DNA of 64,000 bases from Rhizobium sullae (lineage in GTDB: Bacteria > Pseudomonadota > Alphaproteobacteria > Rhizobiales > Rhizobiaceae), in the NCBI RefSeq assembly GCF_025200715.1, contig NZ_CP104144.1, forward strand, positions 558,001 through 622,000. Reading direction: 5' to 3'. Shown here in pieces: positions 1 to 9,897 of this stretch. A program made the position numbers and the translations under genes. The notes beneath the pieces were generated by a model. The model was not told the DNA's origin, made no database searches, and saw only the letters and a list, made by a program, of their open reading frames with translations. Numbering within the stretch: the first letter of the stretch is position 1; each line of letters begins with the position of its first letter.

Positions 1-288
<288 letters not shown>

Positions 289-318
289 TCATGAAGGGAA
301 ATAAAATGGAAGAAACGG

Positions 319-615
319 TTAGGCGACAACGCCCATGACGTCGGCTTCCTTCATGATCAACAGGTCTTCGCCGTTGAACTTGATCTCGGTGCCGGACCAT
401 TTGCCGAACAGGATCCGGTCGCCGGCCTTGACCTCGAGCGGCTGGATCTGGCCGGCATCATCGCGCGCACCAGGCCCAACAGCGACAACTTCGCCCTCCT
501 GCGGCTTTTCCTTGGCAGTATCTGGAATGATGATGCCACCCTTGGTCTTGGCGTCAGCCTCAATACGGCGCACGACGACACGGTCGTGCAACGGCCGAAA
601 AATGGTACTAATCAT
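319..615 (-). CDS. groES: Co-chaperonin GroES
   Basis: This is a complete 98-residue GroES, the lid of the GroEL cage. It starts [17 protein letters not shown]; further on it has [15 protein letters not shown] (mobile loop region) and ends [10 protein letters not shown]. The start at 615 is preferred over an in-frame ATG at 666 because it has a good GAGGAA ribosome-binding site, gives the family length, and leaves the CIRCE element outside the coding region. It is the first gene of a groES-groEL operon. The CIRCE operator upstream implies HrcA repression relieved by heat. Confidence 0.97.
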   Translation of the reverse strand: MISTIFRPLHDRVVVRRIEADAKTKGGIIIPDTAKEKPQEGEVVAVGPGARDDAGQIQPLEVKAGDRILFGKWSGTEIKFNGEDLLIMKEADVMGVVA

Positions 616-668
616 TTCTGGGTTCCTCAACGAGAACGCAGCCGAATGGCCGATCTCGATAGACAATC

Positions 669-695
669 TTAGCAGTCTTACGTTGAGAGTGCTAG
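669..695 (-). promoter_or_regulatory. CIRCE operator (HrcA site) upstream of groES
   Basis: The inverted repeat TTAGCAGTC-N9-GAGTGCTAG lies 54 bases upstream of the groES start. The canonical CIRCE is TTAGCACTC-N9-GAGTGCTAA, so two of eighteen arm positions differ and the 9-base spacer is conserved. HrcA binds this element to repress groESL. That HrcA controls this copy is inferred from the match and position. Confidence 0.88.
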
Positions 696-1040
696 GATTG
701 ATTCATGTTTTGGTCGCATTCGGCAAGTTTGCGCTCAAACGCGCCACGTATTTCCAGCCGAAGGGCAGCCCAGCACTGAAAAGCCATCGTTATCGATGCT
801 TTGGCACATCGCGCCCTTAAGATGAAAAGCCGCAATTCAGTGATCGGGAACTGCTGACTGCGCCAATCGGGGCTTTTCAAGATAGTTGGCCCAGAACGGA
901 CGTCTCATTCGGGAAATTGCATTCCGGTCAGAGCTCCGGTCAACCCTGCACCACGTACCGAAATGGTGGCCAATTGCGACAGCACAAAGGAACAAGCACG
1001 GTAGCCTTGCAGTTAATGCGTAAACCGTTAGGCACCCACG
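696..1040. other. Divergent intergenic region groES / glgE
   Basis: This 345-base stretch separates groES from the glgE operon. I see no convincing gene in it; open frames here are short and unlike known proteins. It should hold the groES promoter and the glgE promoter. The only site I can propose for glgE is an EcfG-like pair at 989-1014, listed separately. Confidence 0.5.
989..1014 (+). promoter_or_regulatory. Possible EcfG-type promoter for the glgE operon
   Basis: GGAAC at 989-993 is followed after 17 bases by AGTT at 1011-1014, ending 26 bases before the glgE start. The alphaproteobacterial general-stress sigma factor EcfG recognises GGAAC-N16/17-CGTT, so the -35 is perfect and the -10 has one mismatch. 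It is weak alone but consistent with the better site in front of glgX. Confidence 0.3.
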
Positions 1041-4000
1041 ATGAACACGCGCCCCCAATTCGCGTCGCGAACCTCGCAACTGCCGCCGCAGATTTACTAC
1101 GTGCATCCTCTGATGTTGAAGGGGTTGGAGGCGTGGAGGGAGGTCTTTGCGCATGCGAGTGACCTTGGCTTTGACACGGTCCTGACGGCTCCGCCTTTCG
1201 AACGTGGCCATAACACCAGTGTCTTTGTCGCAAAAAGCTTCGATCGCCTCGATCCGGAATTAGGGCTGGGTGACTCCGTCACGGACGCCGTCAGAGACTT
1301 GGTCCAAGCAGCAACAGACAACAACCTCAAGATTATGCTCGACCTGGTCGTTGATCGGGTCGCCGTTGATAAGCCTTTAGGATCGATCATCGCCGATCCG
1401 CGCGTACCCCCGCACGAAGCCGGCAGCCGGCGCATCGATTTCACACGTGAACCGGGCCATATCGACGACTGGCTTAGTCGGATGAGGCTGCTTACAGACC
1501 TCGGAATTGCAGGCTTTCGCTGCCTTGGTATCGCAAGCCTGGCTCCAGAAGCCTGGTTCAACATTATCATGTCGAGCCGTAAATCGGCGCCGCAAACAAC
1601 CTTTCTGGCTTGGACACCTGGCACCGACTTAAAGGATCGCAAGGCCCTGGAGGGCATCGGCTTTGATGGCAGCTTCTCCTCGTTGGCATGGTGGGACCTC
1701 GAGGAGCGATGGATCATGGACGAATACCAGATCCAGAGGCAGATCGGTTATCAGATCACGTTTCCTGAAGCGCCGTTCGGCAAGCGCATGGCCCACGGCA
1801 CCGACAGCCAAGAGGTTTTGCAGCGCAAGGCTGTCCGGGCACTGCGGCTCTCTTCCACATTTGCCAGCGGCCTGATGATCCCGATGGGCTTCGAATACGG
1901 TGCCGCGACACCACTCGATCCCATGCATGGGGATGGAACCGGCCTGCGCGGCCTTCGCGAACAGGGCGCGTTCGACCTTTCCAGCGATATCCGCGCCGTC
2001 AATGCCTGGACCAACAAAACGGCCGCCGGCTTCGCGCGTCGGCCTCTCAAGCTCATCTCCACCAGCCAAACGCCGGCCGTTGCTCTGATGCAGACGGACC
2101 AAGAGGATATGCATAGCTCACAGAAAGTGCGCGTGGTCGTCCTCAACCGCGACCTGCGGCGCAGCGTCAGCGCGCCGTTCAATCTTTTGCGTGAGGCCGC
2201 ATCCTCGTTCCTACCGCTGATCAACCCGCAAGACGATGATGAGATTCTTGCCGCCCAACTGAAGCTGAAACCGGGTGAGCTTCGCGTTTTCGAAGGACAG
2301 TCATCCGTTCCCATCATTGACGCGGTTGCAGTACCTGCTGTCAGCGAGGCAGCGGCATCTGCAAGACTGGCAATCGAAAAGATCACGCCGGCAGTCGACG
2401 AGGGTCGTTTCGTCGTCAAACGCGTTGTCGGCGAAGTGATAAAGGTTGAGGCCGATATTTTTGGAGACGGCCACGACCCCCTTTCGGCGGCACTTCTGTG
2501 GCGGCCGGCCGATCAGAGCGGGTGGAACGAAACCCGCATGGAGCTCGTCGAAAATGACCGCTGGCGCGCCGAATTCGTGGCAAAGCGCCTAGGACGGCAT
2601 GAATTCGTCGTGGAAGCGTGGCGTAACCCCTTCCAGATCTACCGCTATGAATTGGTCAAGAAGCACGAGGCACGTCTCGACCTTAGGCTCGAGATCCAGG
2701 AGGGCATCAACTTCGTGCTCGATGCGCTCGACCACGCCGACGGCCAGATCAAGACCCGACTGAAAACCCTGTTCGACACGCTGACGGAAACGCAGGATGC
2801 TCGGCGCACCGAAATCCTGCTCGCCGCAGACACCGCCGAGCTGATGGCAGCAGCAGACAGGCGGCCCTACCGCCTCCGCTCACAGGTCATCCCGCTCGAT
2901 GCCGAGCGTTCGGCCGCCGCCTTCGCAAGCTGGTACCAGGTATTCCCGCGCTCCCAGAGCGGCGACCCGAACCGTCATGGCACATTTGATGACGTTATCC
3001 AACGGTTGCCGGCCATCCGCGCGATGGGTTTCGATGTGCTCTACTTTCCGCCGATTCACCCGATCGGCACGACAAATCGCAAGGGTAAGAACAACAGCCT
3101 GCGCGCAGAACCAACCGATCCCGGCAGTCCTTATGCGATTGGCTCGCAGGCCGGTGGCCATGATGCGATTCATCCCGAACTCGGCACCTTCGAAGACTTC
3201 CGGCGGTTGATCGAAGCTGCCAAGGACGAGGGCTTGGAGATCGCGCTTGATCTTGCAATTCAAGCGTCACCCGATCACCCGTGGCTAAAGCAGCATCCGG
3301 GCTGGTTCGACTGGCGACCGGATGGAACGATACGTTACGCGGAAAATCCCCCCAAGAAGTACGAGGACATCGTCAACGTCGACTTTTATGCGGGCGAAGC
3401 AATCCCGTCGTTGTGGATCGCGCTTAGAGACATTGTTCAAAAGTGGGTCGATAACGGAGTAAAGCTGTTTCGCGTCGATAACCCGCATACCAAGCCCTTT
3501 CCCTTCTGGGAGTGGCTGATTGCCGATATCCGATCACAGCACCCGGAGGTCGTATTCCTGTCGGAAGCCTTCACGAAACCCAAGGTGATGTACCGGCTCG
3601 CCAAGATCGGCTTTTCGCAGTCCTACACCTATTTTACCTGGCGCAACTCCAAGTGGGAACTCGAACAGTACATGCGTGAGATCACGACGGAAGAACCTAA
3701 GGAATTCTTCCGTCCGCATTTTTTCGTCAACACGCACGACATAAACCCTGACTTCCTGCAGAATGCGCCGCGTCCGGCATATCTTATCCGTGCTGTGCTC
3801 GCAGCGACGCTGTCGGGACTTTGGGGCGTTTATAACGGCTTTGAGCTTTGCGAGGGTCGGCCGGACGCCAAGCGCAAGGAATATGCCGACTCTGAAAAGT
3901 ACGAGATCCGGGCGTGGGACTACGATCGGCCTAGCAACATTAAATCCGAAATTGCGATGCTTAACCGCATCCGCAGGGAAAATCCGGCTCTACATTCCCA

Positions 4001-4286
4001 TCTCGGCCTGCAGCTTCTCACAGCCTGGAACGACAACATCATGTTCTACGAAAAGGCGAGCCCCGGGCGCGAGAACGCTCTGCTGATCGCCGTCAATCTC
4101 GATCCGTACAAAGCCCACGAGGCAGATGTGGAAATTCCGCTCTGGTCATGGAACCTCCCCGACCATGCCGCACTCGATCTCGAAGACCTGATCAATGGTC
4201 ACAAGTTTACCTGGGCCGGCAAGGTTCAGCGCCTTCGGCTCGATCCGCACGCCGGGCTGCCGTTTTCGATCTGGCGCGTGAGATAA
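1041..4286 (+). CDS. glgE: Maltosyltransferase GlgE with an extra N-terminal domain
   Basis: GlgE adds maltosyl units from alpha-maltose-1-phosphate to alpha-1,4-glucan (EC 2.4.99.16). The protein is 1081 residues, against about 650-700 for actinobacterial GlgE. Residues from about 430 onward are the classical enzyme: a beta-sandwich domain, then a GH13 barrel with nucleophile D813 in FRVDNPHTKPF, acid/base E842 in FLSEAFTKPK and D900 in NTHDI, spaced much as in Streptomyces GlgE. The first ~400 residues resemble a second alpha-amylase barrel (PPQIYYVHPLMLKG, NLKIMLDLVVDRVA, GIAGFRCLGIASL) but the equivalent of the catalytic Asp is missing (FRCLG), so it is probably non-catalytic. The ribosome-binding site is weak. 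treS-mak follows after 15 bases and glgB overlaps that gene, so the three form one operon. Confidence 0.95.
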   Translation: MNTRPQFASRTSQLPPQIYYVHPLMLKGLEAWREVFAHASDLGFDTVLTAPPFERGHNTSVFVAKSFDRLDPELGLGDSVTDAVRDLVQAATDNNLKIMLDLVVDRVAVDKPLGSIIADPRVPPHEAGSRRIDFTREPGHIDDWLSRMRLLTDLGIAGFRCLGIASLAPEAWFNIIMSSRKSAPQTTFLAWTPGTDLKDRKALEGIGFDGSFSSLAWWDLEERWIMDEYQIQRQIGYQITFPEAPFGKRMAHGTDSQEVLQRKAVRALRLSSTFASGLMIPMGFEYGAATPLDPMHGDGTGLRGLREQGAFDLSSDIRAVNAWTNKTAAGFARRPLKLISTSQTPAVALMQTDQEDMHSSQKVRVVVLNRDLRRSVSAPFNLLREAASSFLPLINPQDDDEILAAQLKLKPGELRVFEGQSSVPIIDAVAVPAVSEAAASARLAIEKITPAVDEGRFVVKRVVGEVIKVEADIFGDGHDPLSAALLWRPADQSGWNETRMELVENDRWRAEFVAKRLGRHEFVVEAWRNPFQIYRYELVKKHEARLDLRLEIQEGINFVLDALDHADGQIKTRLKTLFDTLTETQDARRTEILLAADTAELMAAADRRPYRLRSQVIPLDAERSAAAFASWYQVFPRSQSGDPNRHGTFDDVIQRLPAIRAMGFDVLYFPPIHPIGTTNRKGKNNSLRAEPTDPGSPYAIGSQAGGHDAIHPELGTFEDFRRLIEAAKDEGLEIALDLAIQASPDHPWLKQHPGWFDWRPDGTIRYAENPPKKYEDIVNVDFYAGEAIPSLWIALRDIVQKWVDNGVKLFRVDNPHTKPFPFWEWLIADIRSQHPEVVFLSEAFTKPKVMYRLAKIGFSQSYTYFTWRNSKWELEQYMREITTEEPKEFFRPHFFVNTHDINPDFLQNAPRPAYLIRAVLAATLSGLWGVYNGFELCEGRPDAKRKEYADSEKYEIRAWDYDRPSNIKSEIAMLNRIRRENPALHSHLGLQLLTAWNDNIMFYEKASPGRENALLIAVNLDPYKAHEADVEIPLWSWNLPDHAALDLEDLINGHKFTWAGKVQRLRLDPHAGLPFSIWRVR

Positions 4287-4301
4287 GGGAGGAAAACAAA
4301 A

Positions 4302-7300
4302 ATGGACGTCGCTACAAGCCGGAGCCAGACGCAGACCGAGACGCAGACAAGCACGCAAGATTCCGATCCCCACTGGTATAAGGACGCGGTCATTTACCAG
4401 CTTCACATCAAGTCGTTCTTTGACGCTGATGGTGACGGCATCGGCGACTTTAAGGGACTGCATGAGAAGCTCGATCACATCGCTTCGCTCGGCGCCAATG
4501 TCATCTGGCTCTTACCTTTCTTCCCTTCCCCGCGCCTTGACGACGGATACGACATCGCCGACTACACCAATGTCAGCCCGGACTACGGCACCATGGAGGA
4601 GTTCGAGGCCTTCGTCGAAGCCGCACATCAACGTGGGCTGCGGGTCGTGATCGAGCTCGTCATCAATCACACCTCCGATCAGCACCTGTGGTTCCAGCGG
4701 GCGCGCCATGCGCCTCCCGGTTCGCCGGAGCGCGACTTCTATGTCTGGTCGGACACGGATCAGAAGTTCCCGGAAACACGAATTATCTTTCTTGACACTG
4801 AAAAATCCAACTGGACCTGGGACCCCGTCGCCGGCGCCTATTATTGGCACCGGTTCTATTCCCACCAGCCCGACCTCAATTTCGATAACCCGCTCGTGCT
4901 GGAGGAGCTTCTGAATGTGATGCGCTTATGGCTGGAGACCGGGATTGACGGTTTCCGCCTGGACGCGATCCCTTATCTGGTCGAGCGGGAAGGAACAATC
5001 AACGAGAACCTGCCCGAGACACATGCGATCCTGAAGAAGATCCGCGCAGCCCTCGAGTCCACTCACCCGGGCAGGATGCTGCTTGCCGAGGCCAATCAGT
5101 GGCCGGAGGATACCAGCGATTATTTCGGCGATGGCGATGAATGTCACATGGCATTTCATTTTCCCCTGATGCCACGCATGTATATGGCAATCGCCAAGGA
5201 GGATCGTTTTCCCATTACCGATATCATGCGGCAAACGCCGGAAATTCCGGAGAGTTGCCAATGGGCGATCTTCCTGAGAAACCATGACGAGCTGACGCTC
5301 GAGATGGTCACCGACGACGAACGAGACTATCTTTGGAATATCTATGCCGCTGATCGCCGCGCGCGCATCAACCTCGGAATTAGGCGACGTCTTGCCCCGC
5401 TGATGGAGCGCGACCGCCGCCGCGTTGAGCTGATGAACGCGCTTCTGCTTTCGATGCCTGGTACCCCTGTGATCTACTATGGCGACGAGATCGGCATGGG
5501 CGACAATATCTATCTCGGAGATCGCGATGGCGTGCGAACGCCGATGCAGTGGTCTCCGGACCGTAACGGCGGTTTCTCGAAGGCAAACCCTGCCCGCCTC
5601 GTTCTGCCTCTCATCATGGATCCGCTTTATGGCTACGAAGCTGTCAATGTCGAAGCGCAGGGCGCTGACGCCCATTCGTTGCTCAACTGGACGCGACACA
5701 TGCTGGCGTTGCGCAACAAGCACTCCGCATTTGGGCGGGGTTCCTTACGATTCCTAAAGCCGGGCAACAGGAAGATCCTTGCCTATCTTAGGGAATACCA
5801 AGGCGAGACGATCCTTTGCGTCGCCAACCTGTCGCGCCTGCCGCAGGCCGTCGAGCTGGATCTTGCCAATTTTGCCGGTTACGTCCCGATTGAGCTCACG
5901 GGCATGTCACCTTTCCCGCCGATCGGTCAGCTCACCTATCTGCTCACGCTGCCCCCTTACGGTTTCTTCTGGTTCCAGCTCTGCCAGGACACTGATGGCC
6001 CCGCCTGGCGCGCCGAGCCTCCAGAGCAGATGCAGGACATGGTGACCATGGTCGTGCGTCGCGACCTGCAGGAACTGCTCGATGAGCCCCGGCTTTCAGG
6101 TACACTCTCGAACGAGGTGTTGCCGGCCTATCTCGGTAAGCGGCGCTGGTTCGCCGCTAAGGGCGAGAGGTTAAGGCATGCGTCCCTGATTTCCGCCATG
6201 CCGTTTCCCTTCGCCGGCAACATCCTGTTTGGAGAACTGGAAGCCGAGCTAGACGCGCGCAACGAGACCTACCTGCTGCCGCTTGCCGTGTCGTGGGATG
6301 ACAGCCAGCCGAGCGCCCTTGTCCAGCAGCTCGCTCTTGCTCGTCTCCGTCAGGGACGTCGCGTAGGCTTTCTGACTGACGGTTTTGCGATGGAGGGATT
6401 TGCGCGCGGCATCATACGCGGACTCTGTGAACGTGCCGTCATAGCCGGTCGCGCTGGTAAGCTCGAGTTTCTTGGAACTGCGCAGCTCGACTGCACGAGT
6501 GTCAATGATGAAATGCAGGTGCGTTGGCTCTCCGCAGAGCAATCCAACAGCTCGCTGATCGTCGGCGATATGGCGATGGTAAAACTCATCCGCCATATCT
6601 TGCCGGGGGTCCATCCGGAAGTGGAGATGACCCGCCATCTGACGAGCGTGGGATATGCGAATACCGCGCAGCTGCTTGGTGAAGTCGCGCACATCGCACC
6701 TGACGGCAGCCGCTACACACTGATTATCGTGCAAAAAGCCATCCGCAATCAGGGTGACGCCTGGAACTGGATGCTGGCCAATCTGCGCCGCTCGATCGAC
6801 GAGGTCGTGGTGACCGGCATCGATGGCAAGGCGGCCGACGAACATTTCCAGCCGTTGGTCGAGTTCGCTGCGACCGTTGGCAAGCGGCTCGGCGAACTGC
6901 ATGTGGCGTTGGCGCAGCCGACCGAAGACGAAGCCTTCAAGCCTGCCGGCATCACCGGCGAGGACGCCGCTAGCTGGGCAAACGCCGTAAGAGAGCAAAT
7001 TCGCGACAGCCTCGTCATGCTTGAGGCGAGTGGCGACAGTCTTGCGCCCGCGCTTGCGAAACAGATTGTCTCGCTCACCCAGCTGCGCGAGCCTCTCTTG
7101 AATACTGTTGACGATCTCGCCAAGGCTGCAGTCGGCACGCTGATGATCCGAAATCACGGCGATTTTCATCTTGGCCAAATCTTGGTTGCGGAAGGGGATG
7201 CCTACATCATTGACTTTGAGGGCGAACCCGCCCGCGATCTCGCCAAGCGCCGCGCCAAGGCCAATCCCCTGCGAGATGTCGCAGGCCTCCTCAGGTCGCT

Positions 7301-7616
7301 TAGTTACTTGGCATCATCCGCCGATCTCGACCGCGAACAGGTAAGCGAGGTGGAAGACCAAAGGCATACCGCACTCGTCAGGCGCTTCATCGTCCTGGCC
7401 GAGCCGGCGTTTCTTCATGCCTATTTCGGAGTGATCGACAACGCGCGCGAACTCGACATTCCGAGCAATTCGCGCGGTCGCATCCTCGATCTTTTCCTGC
7501 TGGAGAAGGCGGCTTACGAGATCGCATACGAAGCGCGGAACCGACCCAACTGGCTGGCGTTGCCGCTTGGCGGTCTTTCTGCCATCGCGTCGAGACTGCT
7601 GGAGAAGGTCGCATGA
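4302..7616 (+). CDS. treS: Trehalose synthase fused to maltokinase
   Basis: This 1104-residue fusion carries TreS (trehalose to maltose) in about residues 1-560 and maltokinase (maltose plus ATP to maltose-1-phosphate) in the rest. The TreS half has GH13 residues D221 in [11 protein letters not shown]263 in [11 protein letters not shown] and D329 in FLRNHDELT. The kinase half ends with the aminoglycoside-phosphotransferase-like signature: D954 in HGDFHLGQ and D971 in IIDFEGEP. The product is the donor for GlgE. The start has a GGGAGGA site 15 bases after glgE, and the stop overlaps the glgB start by four bases (ATGA), implying translational coupling. Fused TreS-Mak proteins are known in other bacteria. 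Confidence 0.96.
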   Translation: MDVATSRSQTQTETQTSTQDSDPHWYKDAVIYQLHIKSFFDADGDGIGDFKGLHEKLDHIASLGANVIWLLPFFPSPRLDDGYDIADYTNVSPDYGTMEEFEAFVEAAHQRGLRVVIELVINHTSDQHLWFQRARHAPPGSPERDFYVWSDTDQKFPETRIIFLDTEKSNWTWDPVAGAYYWHRFYSHQPDLNFDNPLVLEELLNVMRLWLETGIDGFRLDAIPYLVEREGTINENLPETHAILKKIRAALESTHPGRMLLAEANQWPEDTSDYFGDGDECHMAFHFPLMPRMYMAIAKEDRFPITDIMRQTPEIPESCQWAIFLRNHDELTLEMVTDDERDYLWNIYAADRRARINLGIRRRLAPLMERDRRRVELMNALLLSMPGTPVIYYGDEIGMGDNIYLGDRDGVRTPMQWSPDRNGGFSKANPARLVLPLIMDPLYGYEAVNVEAQGADAHSLLNWTRHMLALRNKHSAFGRGSLRFLKPGNRKILAYLREYQGETILCVANLSRLPQAVELDLANFAGYVPIELTGMSPFPPIGQLTYLLTLPPYGFFWFQLCQDTDGPAWRAEPPEQMQDMVTMVVRRDLQELLDEPRLSGTLSNEVLPAYLGKRRWFAAKGERLRHASLISAMPFPFAGNILFGELEAELDARNETYLLPLAVSWDDSQPSALVQQLALARLRQGRRVGFLTDGFAMEGFARGIIRGLCERAVIAGRAGKLEFLGTAQLDCTSVNDEMQVRWLSAEQSNSSLIVGDMAMVKLIRHILPGVHPEVEMTRHLTSVGYANTAQLLGEVAHIAPDGSRYTLIIVQKAIRNQGDAWNWMLANLRRSIDEVVVTGIDGKAADEHFQPLVEFAATVGKRLGELHVALAQPTEDEAFKPAGITGEDAASWANAVREQIRDSLVMLEASGDSLAPALAKQIVSLTQLREPLLNTVDDLAKAAVGTLMIRNHGDFHLGQILVAEGDAYIIDFEGEPARDLAKRRAKANPLRDVAGLLRSLSYLASSADLDREQVSEVEDQRHTALVRRFIVLAEPAFLHAYFGVIDNARELDIPSNSRGRILDLFLLEKAAYEIAYEARNRPNWLALPLGGLSAIASRLLEKVA

Positions 7617-9820
7617 GATACGAGCGCACAGACTTGATGACCGGTACTGTCGAAGAGGGCCTTCAGGCTCTCGTCGAAGGCCGTCACGGTGATCCATTCT
7701 CGATCCTTGGACGCCACCAGTACGGCGATTTTGCGGTCGTAAGGGCGTTGTTACCCGGGGCGGCATCGGTCGACCTCGTCGAGGCTGACACCGGCCACGT
7801 GCTGAGGAGACTTGAGACGATTCATGAGGGTGGTCTTTTTGCCGGGGCGATCGGCGACACGACGAGTTACCTCTTTCGCATCAACTGGCCGGATGCCGTG
7901 CAGGAGACGGAGGATCCTTATTTCTTCGGTTTATTGCTCGGCGAGCTTGACCTGCATCTGATCTCTCAGGGCACCCACTATGATCTCGGCCGTACGCTCG
8001 GCGCCATTCCGATGGAAATCGATGGCATCCAGGGCGTGCGTTTTTGCCTGTGGGCACCCAGTGCACGGCGGGTTTCGGTGGTTGGCGACTTCAACAGTTG
8101 GGATGGTCGCCGACATCCGATGCGACTGCGTCCGTCAGCCGGCGTATGGGAGATCTTCATCCCGCGCCTGACGCAGGGGGAACGCTACAAGTTCGAGTTA
8201 CTTGACGCCAACGGCAATCTGTTGCCGCAAAAAGCCGACCCGGTTGCCCGTGCCAGCGAGGCTGCGCCCTCCACGGCTTCGGTCGTCGCGTCCTCGAAAC
8301 CCTTCCGCTGGAGCGATGAAGACTGGATGCGTGCTCACCGCGCCGACCGCGCACTCGAAGGTGCAATTTCAGTCTACGAGGTGCATCTCGGATCTTGGCT
8401 TAAGATGACTGAGGAGGCAAACCGGCCGCTCGACTGGGTCGAGCTCAGCCAGAGGCTGGTCCCCTATGCTCGCGATCTCGGCTTTACGCACATCGAACTG
8501 TTGCCGATCATGGAACATCCGTTCGGAGGCTCCTGGGGCTATCAGCCCCTTGGCCTTTTTGCTCCAACCGGCCGCTATGGCATGCCGGATGACTTCGCCT
8601 ATTTCGTCGACCGCTGCCATGCCGCGGGCATTGGCATCATCCTCGATTGGGTACCGGCGCATTTTCCAGCCGATGTCTGGGGGCTCGCCCGCTTCGACGG
8701 CACCGCGCTCTATGAGCATGAGGACCCACGGGAGGGATTCCACAAGGACTGGAACACCCTGATCTACAACCTCGGGCGCAACGAGGTGAAAGGGTTCCTG
8801 ATCGCCAGTGCACTCGAATGGCTGGAGCACTATCACGTCGACGGTCTGCGCGTCGATGCGGTCGCCTCGATGCTTTACCGCGACTACAGCCGCAACGAGG
8901 GCGAATGGATACCCAACAAATACGGCGGGCGGGAGAACCTCGAGGCGGTGGAATTCTTCAAACATCTGAACAGTATCATCCATCATCGGTGCCCGCATGC
9001 CTTTACGGCGGCCGAAGAGTCGACCGCCTGGCCGGGGGTTACGAAGCGGCCCGAAGACGGCGGCCTTGGCTTTGATTTCAAGTGGAACATGGGCTGGATG
9101 CACGACACGCTGCATTATATGCAGGCGGATCCAGTCTACCGCAAATACGATCATGTGGCGATGACGTTTGGCATGATCTATGCTTATTCCGAACGCTTCA
9201 TGCTGCCGCTTTCCCATGACGAGGTGGTGCACGGCAAGGGTTCGCTGCTCGCAAAGATGCCCGGCGATCATTGGCAGCGGCTTGCCAATCTGCGCGCCTA
9301 TTACGGGTTCATGTGGGGTCATCCAGGCAAGAAACTCCTTTTCATGGGTTGCGAGCTTGCCCAGGAGAGCGAATGGAGCCACGATGGTTCCGTTCATTGG
9401 GACCTGCTCGACAACCCAGCTCATGCAGGTATCCAGCGGTTGATCGGCGACCTCAACAGGCTTTATGCGCGAGAGCCGGCGCTGCAGTTCGGTGACGTTC
9501 ATGCCTCTGGCTTCGAATGGGCGGCCGCCGACGATGCGGAAAACTCCGTCTACGGCATGCTTCGCAGTTCGCGCGACCGCTCGTCGCTGATGCTGATTAT
9601 GTCCAATCTCACGCCTGTTCCGCGGGACGGCTATCGTGTCGGCGTGCCGAGGGAGGGGCGCTGGGAGGTGGTGCTCAATACGGATGCGGCAATCTATGGG
9701 GGATCCAATCTCGGCCAGACAGAGGTCTGGGCAGAACGCCAGCCAAGAAACGGCAAGGGGTATTCTATCCTTCTCCTACTACCGCCGCTCGCGACGGTCT
9801 TCCTGCGGCAGAAGGAGTAG
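7613..9820 (+). CDS. glgB: 1,4-alpha-glucan branching enzyme GlgB
   Basis: GlgB makes alpha-1,6 branches in glycogen-like glucan (EC 2.4.1.18). The 735-residue protein is of normal length: an N-terminal GlgB-type domain and CBM48 ([31 protein letters not shown]), then a GH13 barrel with D415 in [11 protein letters not shown]468 in [11 protein letters not shown] and D536 in [14 protein letters not shown], and an all-beta C-terminus. It overlaps the treS-mak stop by four bases, making it the last gene of the glgE operon. Together the three enzymes convert trehalose into branched alpha-glucan. It is convergent with the GGDEF-EAL gene, with 77 bases between and no clear terminator. Confidence 0.97.
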   Translation: MRYERTDLMTGTVEEGLQALVEGRHGDPFSILGRHQYGDFAVVRALLPGAASVDLVEADTGHVLRRLETIHEGGLFAGAIGDTTSYLFRINWPDAVQETEDPYFFGLLLGELDLHLISQGTHYDLGRTLGAIPMEIDGIQGVRFCLWAPSARRVSVVGDFNSWDGRRHPMRLRPSAGVWEIFIPRLTQGERYKFELLDANGNLLPQKADPVARASEAAPSTASVVASSKPFRWSDEDWMRAHRADRALEGAISVYEVHLGSWLKMTEEANRPLDWVELSQRLVPYARDLGFTHIELLPIMEHPFGGSWGYQPLGLFAPTGRYGMPDDFAYFVDRCHAAGIGIILDWVPAHFPADVWGLARFDGTALYEHEDPREGFHKDWNTLIYNLGRNEVKGFLIASALEWLEHYHVDGLRVDAVASMLYRDYSRNEGEWIPNKYGGRENLEAVEFFKHLNSIIHHRCPHAFTAAEESTAWPGVTKRPEDGGLGFDFKWNMGWMHDTLHYMQADPVYRKYDHVAMTFGMIYAYSERFMLPLSHDEVVHGKGSLLAKMPGDHWQRLANLRAYYGFMWGHPGKKLLFMGCELAQESEWSHDGSVHWDLLDNPAHAGIQRLIGDLNRLYAREPALQFGDVHASGFEWAAADDAENSVYGMLRSSRDRSSLMLIMSNLTPVPRDGYRVGVPREGRWEVVLNTDAAIYGGSNLGQTEVWAERQPRNGKGYSILLLLPPLATVFLRQKE

Positions 9821-9897
9821 ATTGCTTCCGTCTGGCGCTTTGACGTGGCGGCGGACATATAGGCGGCCGGGCTCAGGGGTCATGCCTTGCAGGGATC

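Noticed and set aside
8369..9502. 377-codon minus-strand frame inside glgB
   Set aside because: It is antisense to a clearly conserved enzyme, and such long shadows are common in GC-rich DNA.
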